In this document: piece by piece, positions 8,526 to 16,960 of the stretch
Numbering within the stretch: the first letter of the stretch is position 1
How the letters are laid out: each line of letters begins with the position of its first letter
NCBI GenBank assembly: GCA_900546065.1
Contig: URBK01000014.1
Span: 1-64,000 of the forward strand
Direction: 5' to 3'
Source of the DNA: an uncultured Alistipes sp.
GTDB taxonomy: Bacteria; Bacteroidota; Bacteroidia; Bacteroidales; Rikenellaceae
DNA length: 64,000 nucleotides
Translations under genes and position numbers: made by a program
Notes under the pieces: model-generated
The model's input: the letters and a program-made list of their open reading frames with translations, nothing else
Told to the model about the DNA's origin: nothing
The model's database searches: none

Positions 8526-8849
8526 GGCATCACTATATCAAACGGCAGGCGTCGCGGCGTCTCAGCACAGGCCGACGCTCTCTTTTGCAAAGTTAATAAC
8601 AAAAAAGCCCATATACATATTACGGCCTGCATATTTTTTTCGATTTTTTCACTCGCGCAAAGTATTGACGCTCTGCAAAAGCGAGTAAAAGGTTACTATG
8701 GGATGAAAATGTAACTTATTGACAAAGCTGTATTTAAGCATTACTTTTGCATCGTCTTCGGACACGCAGCGGCTCTGAGGGAGTAACCTTTACGCAGGCA
8801 TCCGGAGACGTTACACAGCGAGACACATAACCTTAAAAACATACAAGTC
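8526..8849. other. Divergent intergenic region hxlR-like/cupin
   Basis: 324 bp without a gene. It holds a minus-strand -7 element for the regulator (TAACTTTG, 8588-8595) and a full plus-strand promoter for the cupin (8719-8749). An AT-rich stretch at 8600-8660 lies between them and is the likeliest operator region, though I see no clear palindrome in it. Confidence 0.6.
8719..8749 (+). promoter_or_regulatory. Cupin gene promoter
   Basis: TTG (8719-8721), 20 bp, TACTTTTG (8742-8749): a full match. The leader to the ATG at 8850 is about 95 nt. Confidence 0.75.
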
Positions 8850-9299
8850 ATGAAAACTATCGAAAAGATTGCTTCGGCCGAGAATTTCAGCGCCGTAAAC
8901 GTAGGATCGTTCGCCACGCTGGGCGATTATCTGCTCCAGATGGGACCCGATGTGAAGATTCCGGGCAAGGTCTTCTGCGGCGCTGCCGTTCAGGCCACGG
9001 GTAGCGAATTCTCGTTCCAGTCGTTCGCCCCGGGTACCGAAACCGGATTCCTCCACACCCACAAGAACCACGAAGAGCTCTACTTCTTCCTTTCGGGCAA
9101 CGGTGAGTTTCAGGTCGACGGCAAGATCTTCCCCGTCACCGAGGGCAGTGTCGTACGCGTTGCCCCCGCAGGGCGCCGCTCGGTGCGCAACAACGGCACT
9201 CAGCCGCTCGTGATGCTATGCGTACAGTACAAGGGCGGAACCTTCACCGCGGAGGATGCCGCCGACGGCAATATCCTCGCCGAGAAGGTCGAGTGGTAA
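8850..9299 (+). CDS. Cupin-domain protein
   Basis: 149 residues forming a single cupin barrel. Metal-binding motif 1 is visible as FLHTHKNHEELYFFLSGNG (His, His, Glu), and motif 2 as PAGRRSVRNNGTQPLVMLCVQY, in which the usual motif-2 His appears to be replaced by Arg. There is no signal peptide, so it is cytoplasmic. The function may be a small-molecule isomerase, dioxygenase or quercetinase-like enzyme, or a sensor; sequence does not decide. It stands next to a divergent HxlR regulator, as is common for stress-related cupins. Confidence 0.85.
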   Translation: MKTIEKIASAENFSAVNVGSFATLGDYLLQMGPDVKIPGKVFCGAAVQATGSEFSFQSFAPGTETGFLHTHKNHEELYFFLSGNGEFQVDGKIFPVTEGSVVRVAPAGRRSVRNNGTQPLVMLCVQYKGGTFTAEDAADGNILAEKVEW

Positions 9300-9324
9300 G
9301 AATATCTTCCTCAGATACAAAGCG

Positions 9325-9355
9325 AGCGGACGGGGCGTATGCCCCGTCCGCTTGT
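9325..9355. terminator. Bidirectional hairpin between cupin and DUF5106 genes
   Basis: A perfect 12-bp stem (AGCGGACGGGGC/GCCCCGTCCGCT) with a GTAT loop, followed on the plus strand by TGTCGTATT. Convergent genes lie on both sides. The U-tract is weak. Confidence 0.6.
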
Positions 9356-9374
9356 CGTATTATTCAGTGCAGCG

Positions 9375-10337
9375 TCACTTTGCAGCCGCCGCATCCGTAC
9401 TTGCATCCGATCCTCCACCGGCAGTCTGCCCCGCAGCCGCCTGTTGCTGCTTTGCCGCAGCCCGCAACACATCATACAGATACTCCTCGATACCATCCGT
9501 ATTGGTATTCTTCAACAGCACGACCTTCTTCTCGTCGAGCAGGTAGAGACGCGGCATGACGCGCAGGTCATACAAACCCTCGTTGCGGATCACATCGCCC
9601 GCATCGTAACCACTAACCCACTCGGCCGGTATGTCGCTGCGGTTCTTCTCCCACAGGGCGGCATCCGACGTACATGCCATGGCCACAATCTTAAGTCCTC
9701 CGGCCTGCATGAGGTAGTTCGTAATACGCGCCTGCGAGAGACGGAAACGCTCCAGCTTGCTGTCGACGGCGCCCGGCTCGTAGAGGAACAGCACCGTTAT
9801 GGGCGACTCGACATCCGAAAGGCGGCTCTTCGCGCCGTCGGCACCCGTTATCTCGAAATCGATGGCCGCAGAACCGGCATTATTAACCTCAAGCATCACA
9901 AGATCACGCTGGAAAGGCTCCTTGTCGGCCTTCGTGATCTTCTTCGACACAAGCGCCGCATGCAGCAGCGCACGGTACATATCCTCGTCATAGCTTCCCA
10001 GCGTAGGGTCATTCAACACGCTGCGGCTCACCTTGAGCAGATGCGCCACACCCGTCTTCGACTCCTCGGCCTGCTTGACGGCCGCAGCCCACGATGCCGT
10101 CATGGCATCGTAGTCGACGATGCGCAGTATGGGAATAAGTTCCGAAAGACCGTTTGAAATCAAGTCATCAGACGCCGTTTCGAAATCGACATTCTCCCAG
10201 AAGTGGTCGCTCAGATACTTCGCGCGCAGCAGCGGGTCGGTCACATCCTCCGGTATGGTTATCATCGGGAACTTCTCCTGCGCCGCGGCCGACATCACCG
10301 TCGCCGCAAGGCACAGCATGATCAGAAACTTTTTCAT
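9375..10337 (-). CDS. DUF5106-type exported protein with thioredoxin-like domain
   Basis: 320 residues with a cleavable signal peptide (MKKFLIMLCLAATVMSAAAQ). The segment around residues 35-150, with KYLSDHFWENVDF, resembles the Bacteroidetes DUF5106 domain. The second half (ESPITVLFLYEPG..., VMPRLYLLDEKKVVLLKN) has the TlpA/thioredoxin fold pattern, including the cis-Pro region. The position of the redox CxxC is not a CxxC (only a single Cys, AMACTS), so disulfide exchange is unlikely. The C-terminus is a low-complexity Ala/Gln/Gly tail. A periplasmic folding or stress role is a guess. Confidence 0.75.
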   Translation of the reverse strand: MKKFLIMLCLAATVMSAAAQEKFPMITIPEDVTDPLLRAKYLSDHFWENVDFETASDDLISNGLSELIPILRIVDYDAMTASWAAAVKQAEESKTGVAHLLKVSRSVLNDPTLGSYDEDMYRALLHAALVSKKITKADKEPFQRDLVMLEVNNAGSAAIDFEITGADGAKSRLSDVESPITVLFLYEPGAVDSKLERFRLSQARITNYLMQAGGLKIVAMACTSDAALWEKNRSDIPAEWVSGYDAGDVIRNEGLYDLRVMPRLYLLDEKKVVLLKNTNTDGIEEYLYDVLRAAAKQQQAAAGQTAGGGSDASTDAAAAK

Positions 10338-10462
10338 TGGTATTCTATTCTATAATTATTCCATAATACACTATCGGCATCAACGGCCGCTTTATTGTCC
10401 CCGCAGGGCAATATTACTCCGTCGAAGCCGCCCGCCGCGCCATTCATATCGGCACAACATAT

Positions 10463-10492
10463 CAAAGATACGAATTTTTCGCACAGACACAA
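10463..10492 (-). promoter_or_regulatory. Promoter of the DUF5106 gene, overlapping the clpB terminator
   Basis: On the minus strand TTG (10492-10490), 19 bp, TATCTTTG (10470-10463). The -33 element falls in the U-tract of the upstream clpB terminator. Leader about 120 nt. Confidence 0.6.
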
Positions 10493-10520
10493 AAAAAAGG
10501 ACCGATCGAAATCGGTCCTT
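10484..10520 (-). terminator. clpB intrinsic terminator
   Basis: A perfect 10-bp stem AAGGACCGAT/ATCGGTCCTT (10497-10520), loop of four. Eight consecutive T follow on the minus strand. Located 57 bp after the clpB stop. Confidence 0.9.
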
Positions 10521-10577
10521 CGTATATTCGGCCGGCCGCGGGCGGAGATCCGCCGCACCCGTCCTGCGGGAAAGCTA

Positions 10578-13181
10578 TCAGTTCGAGAAGGTAAGGTGGT
10601 CGCCCTCGGCGTCGATCTTGATGGGACGCTCGCGGTTGACCTCGCCGGCGAGGATACGCTTCGACAGGTCGTTCACAACCTCGCGCTGGATAACCCTCTT
10701 GACGGGACGCGCACCGAACATCGGGTCGTAACCCACACGTGCGATGAACTCGCGCGCCGCCTTCGTGTACTCGAGCTGGATGCCGTTCTCCGAGAGCATC
10801 TTGCGTATGATGCCCATCTGGATGTCGACGATCTTCTCGATGTCGGCCTTGGTCAAAGGCTCGAACATCACGATCTCGTCGATACGGTTCAGGAACTCGG
10901 GCTTGAGCTGTACCTTCAGCATCTCGATCACCTCGCGGCGGGTCTTCTCGACCACATCCTCCGAGACCTTCTCCCCGTCGAACGCCTTCGAGAAGTTCTC
11001 CTGTATGATCTGCGAACCCATATTCGAGGTCATGATGATGATGGTATTGCGGAAATCCACCGTACGGCCCTTGTTATCGGTCAGACGTCCGTCGTCGAGC
11101 ACCTGCAGCAGGATGTTGAAGACATCGGGGTGCGCCTTCTCGATCTCGTCGAGCAACACGACCGAGTAGGGCTTGCGCCTTACGGCCTCGGTGAGCTGTC
11201 CGCCCTCGTCGTAGCCGACATATCCGGGAGGCGCTCCGACCAGACGCGAGACGCTGTGGCGCTCCTGATACTCGCTCATGTCGATACGCGTCATCATCGT
11301 ATCGTCGTTGAAGAGGAACTCGGCCAGAGCCTTCGCCAGCTCGGTCTTACCTACACCCGTCGTACCGAGGAAGATGAACGATCCGATGGGTCGGCGCGAG
11401 TCGTTCAGACCGGCACGCGAACGACGTACGGCATCCGAGATCACCTCGATGGCCTGATCCTGACCGACGACACGCTTGTGCAGCTCGTCCTCCATGTGGA
11501 GAAGCTTCTCACGCTCCGAGGCCAGCATACGCTGTACCGGTATTCCGGTCCAACGCGATACGATCTCGGCAATATCCTGTGCGTCGACCTCCTCCTTGAT
11601 CATGGCCTCGCCTCCGGCGGTGGTCAGCTTCAACTGCTCCTGCAGGGCTGCGATCTGCTTCTCGGCCTCGACAATCTTGCCGTAACGTATCTCGGCAACC
11701 TTGCCGTAGTCGCCCTGACGCTCGGCCTGCTGTGCCTCGACCTTCAGACGCTCGATGGCATCCTTGTTCGACTGCACCTTCTGCAGGATGTCACGCTCGC
11801 CCTGCCACTTTGCACGCAGAGCCGACTCCTTTGCCTTGAGCTCCTCGATCTCACGCGTCAGATTCTCGACACGCTGCTCGTCGTTCTCACGGCGTATGGC
11901 CTCACGCTCGATCTCCAACTGGCGGATACGACGGTCGAGGTTATCGATCTCCTCAGGCACCGAGTTCATCTCAAGACGCAGGTGAGCCGCTGCCTCATCG
12001 ATCAGGTCGATAGCCTTGTCGGGCAGGAATCGCGACGTGATGTAACGGTGCGACAGCTCGACGGCGGCTATAATAGCCTCATCCTTGATACGTACCTGAT
12101 GGTGGTTCTCGTAACGCTCCTTCAGGCCACGCAGAATAGAGATGGCATCCTCGGTGGTAGGCTCGTCGACCATCACCTTCTGGAAACGACGCTCCAGAGC
12201 CTTGTCCTGCTCGAAATACTTCTGGTACTCATCCAGCGTCGTGGCACCAATGGTACGCAGTTCGCCACGCGCCAGCGCAGGCTTCAGAATGTTGGCCGCA
12301 TCCATTGCGCCGCTGCTCTTGCCCGCACCTACAAGGGTGTGGATCTCATCTATGAACAGAAGGATCTCACCCTGCGAGGCGATAACCTCCTGTACGACGC
12401 CCTTCAGACGCTCCTCGAATTCGCCCTGATACTTGGCGCCTGCGATCAGCGCACCCATATCGAGCGAGAAGATAACCTTCGACTTCAGATTCTCGGGCAC
12501 ATCGCCGTCGACAATACGGTGTGCGATACCCTCGGCGATGGCGGTCTTACCGACACCGGCCTCACCTACAAGGATAGGGTTGTTCTTGGTACGGCGCGAC
12601 AGTATCTGCAGCACACGACGTATCTCCTCCTCACGGCCGATGACGGGATCCAACTTGCCGTTGCGCGCCATCTCGTTGAGGTTGATGGCGTACTTGCCCA
12701 GCGCGTTGAACTCCTGCGATGCGGTCTGCGAGTCCACAGTCGAACCGTGACGGAAGTTGCGGATGGCCTCGATGAGATCCTTCTCCGTAGCGCCGCCGCG
12801 CTTCAACATATCGGCCGCGGCGCCGCGCTCGGCAACAAGTGCCAGCAACAGATGCTCGACCGACGCATACTTGTCGTTGAAGTTGCGGGTGAAGTCGACG
12901 GCACGCTGTATCACCTTCGACGTATCGCCCGAGAAATACTGCTCGCCGTTGCCGCCCGATACACGGGGTATGGCCTCGACGGCCTTGCGTGCCTCTTCGC
13001 GCAGAGATCGAACATTCACACCCACACGCCCCAGCAGGAACGCGCTCAGTGAATCGTCTTCGGCGATGAGAACGCTCAACAGGTGCATGGGCTCCACGGC
13101 CTGCTGCCCCCGCTCCTTTGCAAGATTCACAGCACTCTGCAATGCCTCTTGCGCTTTGATGGTTAATGAATTGATGTTCAT
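10578..13181 (-). CDS. clpB: ATP-dependent disaggregase ClpB
   Basis: 867-residue AAA+ hexameric chaperone that extracts polypeptides from aggregates together with DnaK; cytoplasmic. A Clp N-terminal repeat domain (about 1-145) is followed by NBD1 with Walker A GEAGVGKT and a long coiled-coil middle domain (about 410-530, rich in Glu/Arg/Gln, containing [22 protein letters not shown] heptads). NBD2 has GTTGVGKT, and the C-terminal domain has the [10 protein letters not shown] arginine sensor. The coiled-coil M-domain separates it from ClpA/ClpC. It is monocistronic, with its own terminator. An inverted repeat TGTCA-N5-TGACA lies 95 bp upstream. Confidence 0.97.
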   Translation of the reverse strand: MNINSLTIKAQEALQSAVNLAKERGQQAVEPMHLLSVLIAEDDSLSAFLLGRVGVNVRSLREEARKAVEAIPRVSGGNGEQYFSGDTSKVIQRAVDFTRNFNDKYASVEHLLLALVAERGAAADMLKRGGATEKDLIEAIRNFRHGSTVDSQTASQEFNALGKYAINLNEMARNGKLDPVIGREEEIRRVLQILSRRTKNNPILVGEAGVGKTAIAEGIAHRIVDGDVPENLKSKVIFSLDMGALIAGAKYQGEFEERLKGVVQEVIASQGEILLFIDEIHTLVGAGKSSGAMDAANILKPALARGELRTIGATTLDEYQKYFEQDKALERRFQKVMVDEPTTEDAISILRGLKERYENHHQVRIKDEAIIAAVELSHRYITSRFLPDKAIDLIDEAAAHLRLEMNSVPEEIDNLDRRIRQLEIEREAIRRENDEQRVENLTREIEELKAKESALRAKWQGERDILQKVQSNKDAIERLKVEAQQAERQGDYGKVAEIRYGKIVEAEKQIAALQEQLKLTTAGGEAMIKEEVDAQDIAEIVSRWTGIPVQRMLASEREKLLHMEDELHKRVVGQDQAIEVISDAVRRSRAGLNDSRRPIGSFIFLGTTGVGKTELAKALAEFLFNDDTMMTRIDMSEYQERHSVSRLVGAPPGYVGYDEGGQLTEAVRRKPYSVVLLDEIEKAHPDVFNILLQVLDDGRLTDNKGRTVDFRNTIIIMTSNMGSQIIQENFSKAFDGEKVSEDVVEKTRREVIEMLKVQLKPEFLNRIDEIVMFEPLTKADIEKIVDIQMGIIRKMLSENGIQLEYTKAAREFIARVGYDPMFGARPVKRVIQREVVNDLSKRILAGEVNRERPIKIDAEGDHLTFSN

Positions 13182-13275
13182 AATATCGTTGAGTTATTCG
13201 TTTTCACTTCGGTTTTCGACTATTACCAGAGCAAATCCTTTGCCACGAGGCCCAAACCGACATTCGTGCAACTTT

Positions 13276-13290
13276 TGTCAGTTTTTGACA
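13276..13290. promoter_or_regulatory. Inverted repeat upstream of clpB
   Basis: TGTCAGTTTTTGACA is a perfect 5-5-5 dyad 95 bp upstream of the clpB start. It is not a CIRCE element. Candidate stress operator by position only. Confidence 0.3.
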
Positions 13291-13406
13291 GCCCGCGATT
13301 GCCATTTTGCGACATTCTGACACTCCGCGTCACACCCTCCGCCGACCGGCACATCCCATTGCGGACATTTCATCCGTACAGCGCCCGCCCGTCTGCGATT
13401 CAAGGG

Positions 13407-13437
13407 TTGCGGATGGACGTCATTTTGCGTATTTTTG
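13407..13437 (+). promoter_or_regulatory. nspC promoter
   Basis: TTG (13407-13409), 20 bp, TATTTTTG (13430-13437): full consensus. Leader about 45 nt to the ATG at 13488. Confidence 0.75.
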
Positions 13438-13487
13438 CAACCGTAGATGCGGCGGACGCCTGCGCCCGCCCCAAAACCGAGACCGCC

Positions 13488-14684
13488 ATGACAATAGAAT
13501 CAGATATCCGCCCCGAGGACTACGGACGTTTCCCGTCGCCCTGCTACATCGTCGAGGAGAGGCTTCTGCGCCGCAACCTGCAGCTCATACACGACACCTC
13601 GCGCCGTGCCGGCTGCCAGACGATACTTGCCTTCAAGGCTTTCGCCCTGTGGCGCACCTTCCCCATATTCCGTGAATACATCGACGCCACCACCGCCAGC
13701 TCGCTCTACGAGGCGCGCCTTGCGGCCGAGCAGTTCGGCTCTCTCGCCCACACCTACTCGCCCGCATATACCGAGGCCGAGTTTCCCGAGATAGCGGCAT
13801 GCAGCAGCCACATAACATTCAATTCGCTGACGCAATACCACCGTTTCCGCCACATGGCCGAGGCCGCGCCGCACAAGGTGAGCTGCGGACTGCGCATCAA
13901 TCCCGAATATTCGGAGATCGAGGTCGACCTCTACAATCCGTGCGCACGCGGCAGCCGCTTCGGCATTCTGGCCACGGATATGCCTGCGGAGCTCCCGCAC
14001 GGCATCGAGGGCTTCCACTGCCATTGTCATTGCGAGTCGGACAGCACGGCCCTCGCCCATACGCTCCAACATATCGAGGCACGCTTCGGCGAGTGGCTGC
14101 CGCGTCTCAAGTGGCTCAACCTCGGAGGCGGCCACCTGATGACGCGCCAAGGCTACGACCTCGACCTGCTGGTCGACACCATACGCGGCCTGCACGACCG
14201 CTACCCCAACCTGCAGATAATCCTCGAGCCCGGCTCGGCCTTCGTATGGCAGACGGGACCGCTGCTCTCGCAGGTTGTGGACGTTGTGGAGAACAAGGGT
14301 ATCCGTACCGCCATCCTCAACGTCAGCTTCACGTGCCACATGCCCGACTGTCTCGAAATGCCCTACCAGCCCACGGTGCGCGGTGCCGTGACGTTACCGC
14401 AAGATTGGGACACGGCCGTGCGGGAGGCCCCTGCCGACAGTTGCCTCTACCGCCTTGGCGGCAACAGTTGTCTGAGCGGCGACTTCATGGGCACATGGGC
14501 CTTCGACCACCCGTTGCAGGTGGGTGAATATATCCTCTTCGAGGACATGATACACTACACCACCGTCAAGACCTCCATGTTCAACGGCATCCACCACCCC
14601 GCCATCGCCATGCTCCGCGCCGACCATTCGGTCGAGGTGCTGCGACGCTTCGGCTACGGGGATTACCGCGACCGCATGGACTAA
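13488..14684 (+). CDS. nspC: Carboxynorspermidine/carboxyspermidine decarboxylase
   Basis: 398-residue PLP enzyme of the alanine-racemase-fold decarboxylases. It converts carboxyspermidine (or carboxynorspermidine) to the triamine, the last step of the decarboxylase-type spermidine route common in gut Bacteroidetes. PLP Lys is in LAFKAFALW; the LNLGGGHLMTRQGYD block is the phosphate-binding glycine loop. LRINPEYSEIE and GGNSCLSGDFMG (catalytic Cys region) are further family marks. The start is MTIESDIRPEDYG, just after a full promoter; a longer upstream frame runs through that promoter. The agmatine genes aguB and aguA converge on it. Confidence 0.93.
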   Translation: MTIESDIRPEDYGRFPSPCYIVEERLLRRNLQLIHDTSRRAGCQTILAFKAFALWRTFPIFREYIDATTASSLYEARLAAEQFGSLAHTYSPAYTEAEFPEIAACSSHITFNSLTQYHRFRHMAEAAPHKVSCGLRINPEYSEIEVDLYNPCARGSRFGILATDMPAELPHGIEGFHCHCHCESDSTALAHTLQHIEARFGEWLPRLKWLNLGGGHLMTRQGYDLDLLVDTIRGLHDRYPNLQIILEPGSAFVWQTGPLLSQVVDVVENKGIRTAILNVSFTCHMPDCLEMPYQPTVRGAVTLPQDWDTAVREAPADSCLYRLGGNSCLSGDFMGTWAFDHPLQVGEYILFEDMIHYTTVKTSMFNGIHHPAIAMLRADHSVEVLRRFGYGDYRDRMD

Positions 14685-14705
14685 GACGTGGTCCGCAGCA
14701 AACAC

Positions 14706-14750
14706 AAACGGCATCCGGAAGCCCTGAGACTCTCCGGATGCCGTTTACTT
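14706..14750. terminator. Bidirectional terminator between nspC and aguB
   Basis: A perfect 14-bp stem AAACGGCATCCGGA/TCCGGATGCCGTTT, followed by ACTTAT on the plus strand and by GTTTGTGTT on the minus strand. Confidence 0.75.
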
Positions 14751-14782
14751 ATATTAATATATGTATCCCCTCCGCTGCCGCG

Positions 14783-15655
14783 TCAGTCGGCATATCGGCG
14801 CAGGAGGTCGTCGAACTCGTCGATACGGCGGTCGCGAAGGAATGGCCACCATCGGCGCACCTGCTCGCAACGTTTCATGTCGACATCCACAACCTTGACG
14901 CACGGCTCCGTACCCGCCTCGGCAAGGATCTCGCCCTGCGGCCCTGCAACGAAACTGTGGCCCCAGAACTCTATGCCGCGCGTAGCGCCGCTCGGGTCAT
15001 CCTCGTGGCCGCAGCGGTTTACCGCCACGACGGGAAGGCCGTTTGCGACGGCATGGCCGCGCTGCACCGTACGCCACGCATCCAGTTGCCGACTCTGCTC
15101 CTGCTCCGTATCGCTGCTCTCCCAGCCTATGGCCGTCGGGTATATCAATATCTCGGCACCGTGCAGCGCCATCAGACGCGCACCTTCGGGATACCACTGA
15201 TCCCAGCACACCTGCACGCCCAACACACCGACCGAGGTGCGTATGGGACGGAAACCCAAATCGCCGGGCGTGAAGTAGAACTTCTCGTAATATGCCGGGT
15301 CGTCCGGTATGTGCATCTTGCGGTAGCGGCCCGCAATCGAGCCGTCGCGCTCGAATACCACGGCCGTATTGTGATACAATCCCGCCGCGCGCCGCTCGAA
15401 GAGCGACGTCACCAACACAACGCCGCACCGCCTCGCCACCTCGCCGTAAAACTCCGTGGCCGCACCCGGCACAGGTTCCGCCAGATCGAAGTTGTCGGTA
15501 GACTCCGTCTGACAGAAGTACAGCGAGTCGTGCAACTCCTGCAACACCACAAGCTCGGCACCCGCCGCCGCAGCCTCCGCTATACGCTCGGCCAGACGCC
15601 GACGGTTCTCCTCCGCCGTAGCGGCCGACGCCTGCTGGATCAATCCTATCTTCAT
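14783..15655 (-). CDS. aguB: N-carbamoylputrescine amidase
   Basis: 290-residue carbon-nitrogen hydrolase (nitrilase superfamily) that releases putrescine, CO2 and ammonia from N-carbamoylputrescine. The Glu-Lys-Cys triad is visible: Glu in VLQELHDSLYF, Lys in RYRKMHIPDDP, Cys in GVQVCWDQWYPE. The last motif with YPEGARLMALHGAEILIYPTAIG is characteristic of AguB. It lies 29 bp downstream of aguA on the same strand, so the two form an operon for agmatine catabolism. Confidence 0.95.
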   Translation of the reverse strand: MKIGLIQQASAATAEENRRRLAERIAEAAAAGAELVVLQELHDSLYFCQTESTDNFDLAEPVPGAATEFYGEVARRCGVVLVTSLFERRAAGLYHNTAVVFERDGSIAGRYRKMHIPDDPAYYEKFYFTPGDLGFRPIRTSVGVLGVQVCWDQWYPEGARLMALHGAEILIYPTAIGWESSDTEQEQSRQLDAWRTVQRGHAVANGLPVVAVNRCGHEDDPSGATRGIEFWGHSFVAGPQGEILAEAGTEPCVKVVDVDMKRCEQVRRWWPFLRDRRIDEFDDLLRRYAD

Positions 15656-15684
15656 ATCTTCACTTATACTTTATATATAAATAG

Positions 15685-16764
15685 TCACTGCTTTGTCACC
15701 GTGCGCAGGCCGACACCCTCGGGATACTGCATCGTCACGCAGTGCAGCGATCCGTGCTGACGTATCAACACGCGGCAGTCGATCCCCACGATCTCGCGGT
15801 CGGGAAATGCCCGCTGCAACACCTCCGCCGCGGCCGCATCCCTCTCACCATCTCCGTAACAGGGCATCAACACCGCACTGTTCATGACAAGATAGTTGGC
15901 ATACGTAGCCGGCAGACGCTCTCCGTCATAATATGCCGGCGCCGCCATCGGCAGCCGCAACAACCTGTATGGCGCACCGTCGGCCGTGCGCAACGCCTGC
16001 AATTCACACTCCATGGCCGCAAGGCCCTCGAAGTCGCCATCCGTATTGTCATCACAACCCACATATACGATCGTATCGTCGGGACAAAGGCGCGCCAGAG
16101 TATCTATATGCCCGTCCGTATCGTCACCCGCAAGGCTGCCGTGGTCGAGCCACAACACCCTCTCCGCGCCCAGACGTCCGCGCAGCATCGCCTCCGCCTC
16201 CGCCTTCGAGGTGTAGCCGTTGCGGTTCGGGGCAAACAGACAGCACGATGTGGTAAGGATGGTGCCGCGGCCGTCCGACTCGATCGAGCCTCCTTCGAGC
16301 ACCGTATCCATATCGTCCTCGTAATCCGCACCGCATACGACGCCCCCACGCCACAAAGCCCCGTTGATGGCATTGTCGCGCCCGGCGGCGAACTTCGCGC
16401 CCCAGCCGTTGAAACGGAAATCGTGCAACACGCAGCGGCCGTCATCGACGGTGGTGATGAAGGCGTGGTCACGCGCCCACGTATCGTCGGTCGGGGCTTC
16501 GAACAGCACCGCCCCGCGGCCCGTGTCGGCACGCATCGCAACACCCGCCTGCCGCAACTGCGCCTCCGTCGAGGCGGCGTCGCGCGTTACGACCAACAGG
16601 TCGCTGCGCGCAGCAACGGCACGCGCTATGGCCAGAAAACAGTCGTACGCCTGATCCAGATATGGAGCCCAGTCGGTTCCGGCATGGGGCCACGTCAGCT
16701 GCACGAAGCTCTGAGGTTCCCATTCGGCCGCAAGCCGACGTCCTGTATTAGCGGTAACGTTCAT
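15685..16764 (-). CDS. aguA: Agmatine deiminase
   Basis: 359-residue guanidino-group-modifying enzyme (PPAD fold) that hydrolyses agmatine to N-carbamoylputrescine and ammonia. Landmarks: LTWPHAGTDW near the N-terminus, DDTWARDHAFI (catalytic Asp), LEGGSIESDGRGT, the LDHGSLAGDDTDGHIDTLARL block with active-site Asp and His, and the C-terminal HGSLHCVTMQYPEG with the nucleophilic Cys. Length fits the family. It is the first gene of the aguA-aguB unit, with a promoter 20-50 bp upstream. Confidence 0.95.
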   Translation of the reverse strand: MNVTANTGRRLAAEWEPQSFVQLTWPHAGTDWAPYLDQAYDCFLAIARAVAARSDLLVVTRDAASTEAQLRQAGVAMRADTGRGAVLFEAPTDDTWARDHAFITTVDDGRCVLHDFRFNGWGAKFAAGRDNAINGALWRGGVVCGADYEDDMDTVLEGGSIESDGRGTILTTSCCLFAPNRNGYTSKAEAEAMLRGRLGAERVLWLDHGSLAGDDTDGHIDTLARLCPDDTIVYVGCDDNTDGDFEGLAAMECELQALRTADGAPYRLLRLPMAAPAYYDGERLPATYANYLVMNSAVLMPCYGDGERDAAAAEVLQRAFPDREIVGIDCRVLIRQHGSLHCVTMQYPEGVGLRTVTKQ

Positions 16765-16783
16765 ATACGTATGTTTATGCCGC

Positions 16784-16814
16784 TAAAGGTACGGATTTTA
16801 TCGCTGCCGCGCAA
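16784..16814 (-). promoter_or_regulatory. aguA-aguB promoter
   Basis: On the minus strand TTG (16814-16812), 20 bp, TACCTTTA (16791-16784), one mismatch in the -7 box. Leader about 15 nt. Confidence 0.65.
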
Positions 16815-16960
16815 GAGCGCCGGCAAAAGCCGCGCTGTCCTCCCGACAGCCGCGCGTAACACAAACGTCACAGACGTGAAATTCCATCATTACACGTGTG
16901 ACATTTTCCCGTAACAACACTTGCCCACCTTTGCGGCGGAAAACAAGTGGAAAAGAAGTA

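Larger units (their letters stand above)
13182..13487. other. Divergent intergenic region clpB/nspC
   Basis: 306 bp without a gene. It holds the nspC promoter (13407-13437) and an inverted repeat TGTCA-gtttt-TGACA (13276-13290). A second TGACA/TCACA pair lies near 13318-13334. No TAnnTTTG element is visible for clpB. Confidence 0.6.

Noticed and set aside
10395..13052. An 885-codon open frame on the plus strand
   Set aside because: It lies wholly antisense to clpB, whose protein is unmistakable. Long antisense frames are expected here because of the high G+C third positions. The same applies to frames opposite the RND pump (23445-25589), GH92 (37828-39684) and fumarase (45687-48017).
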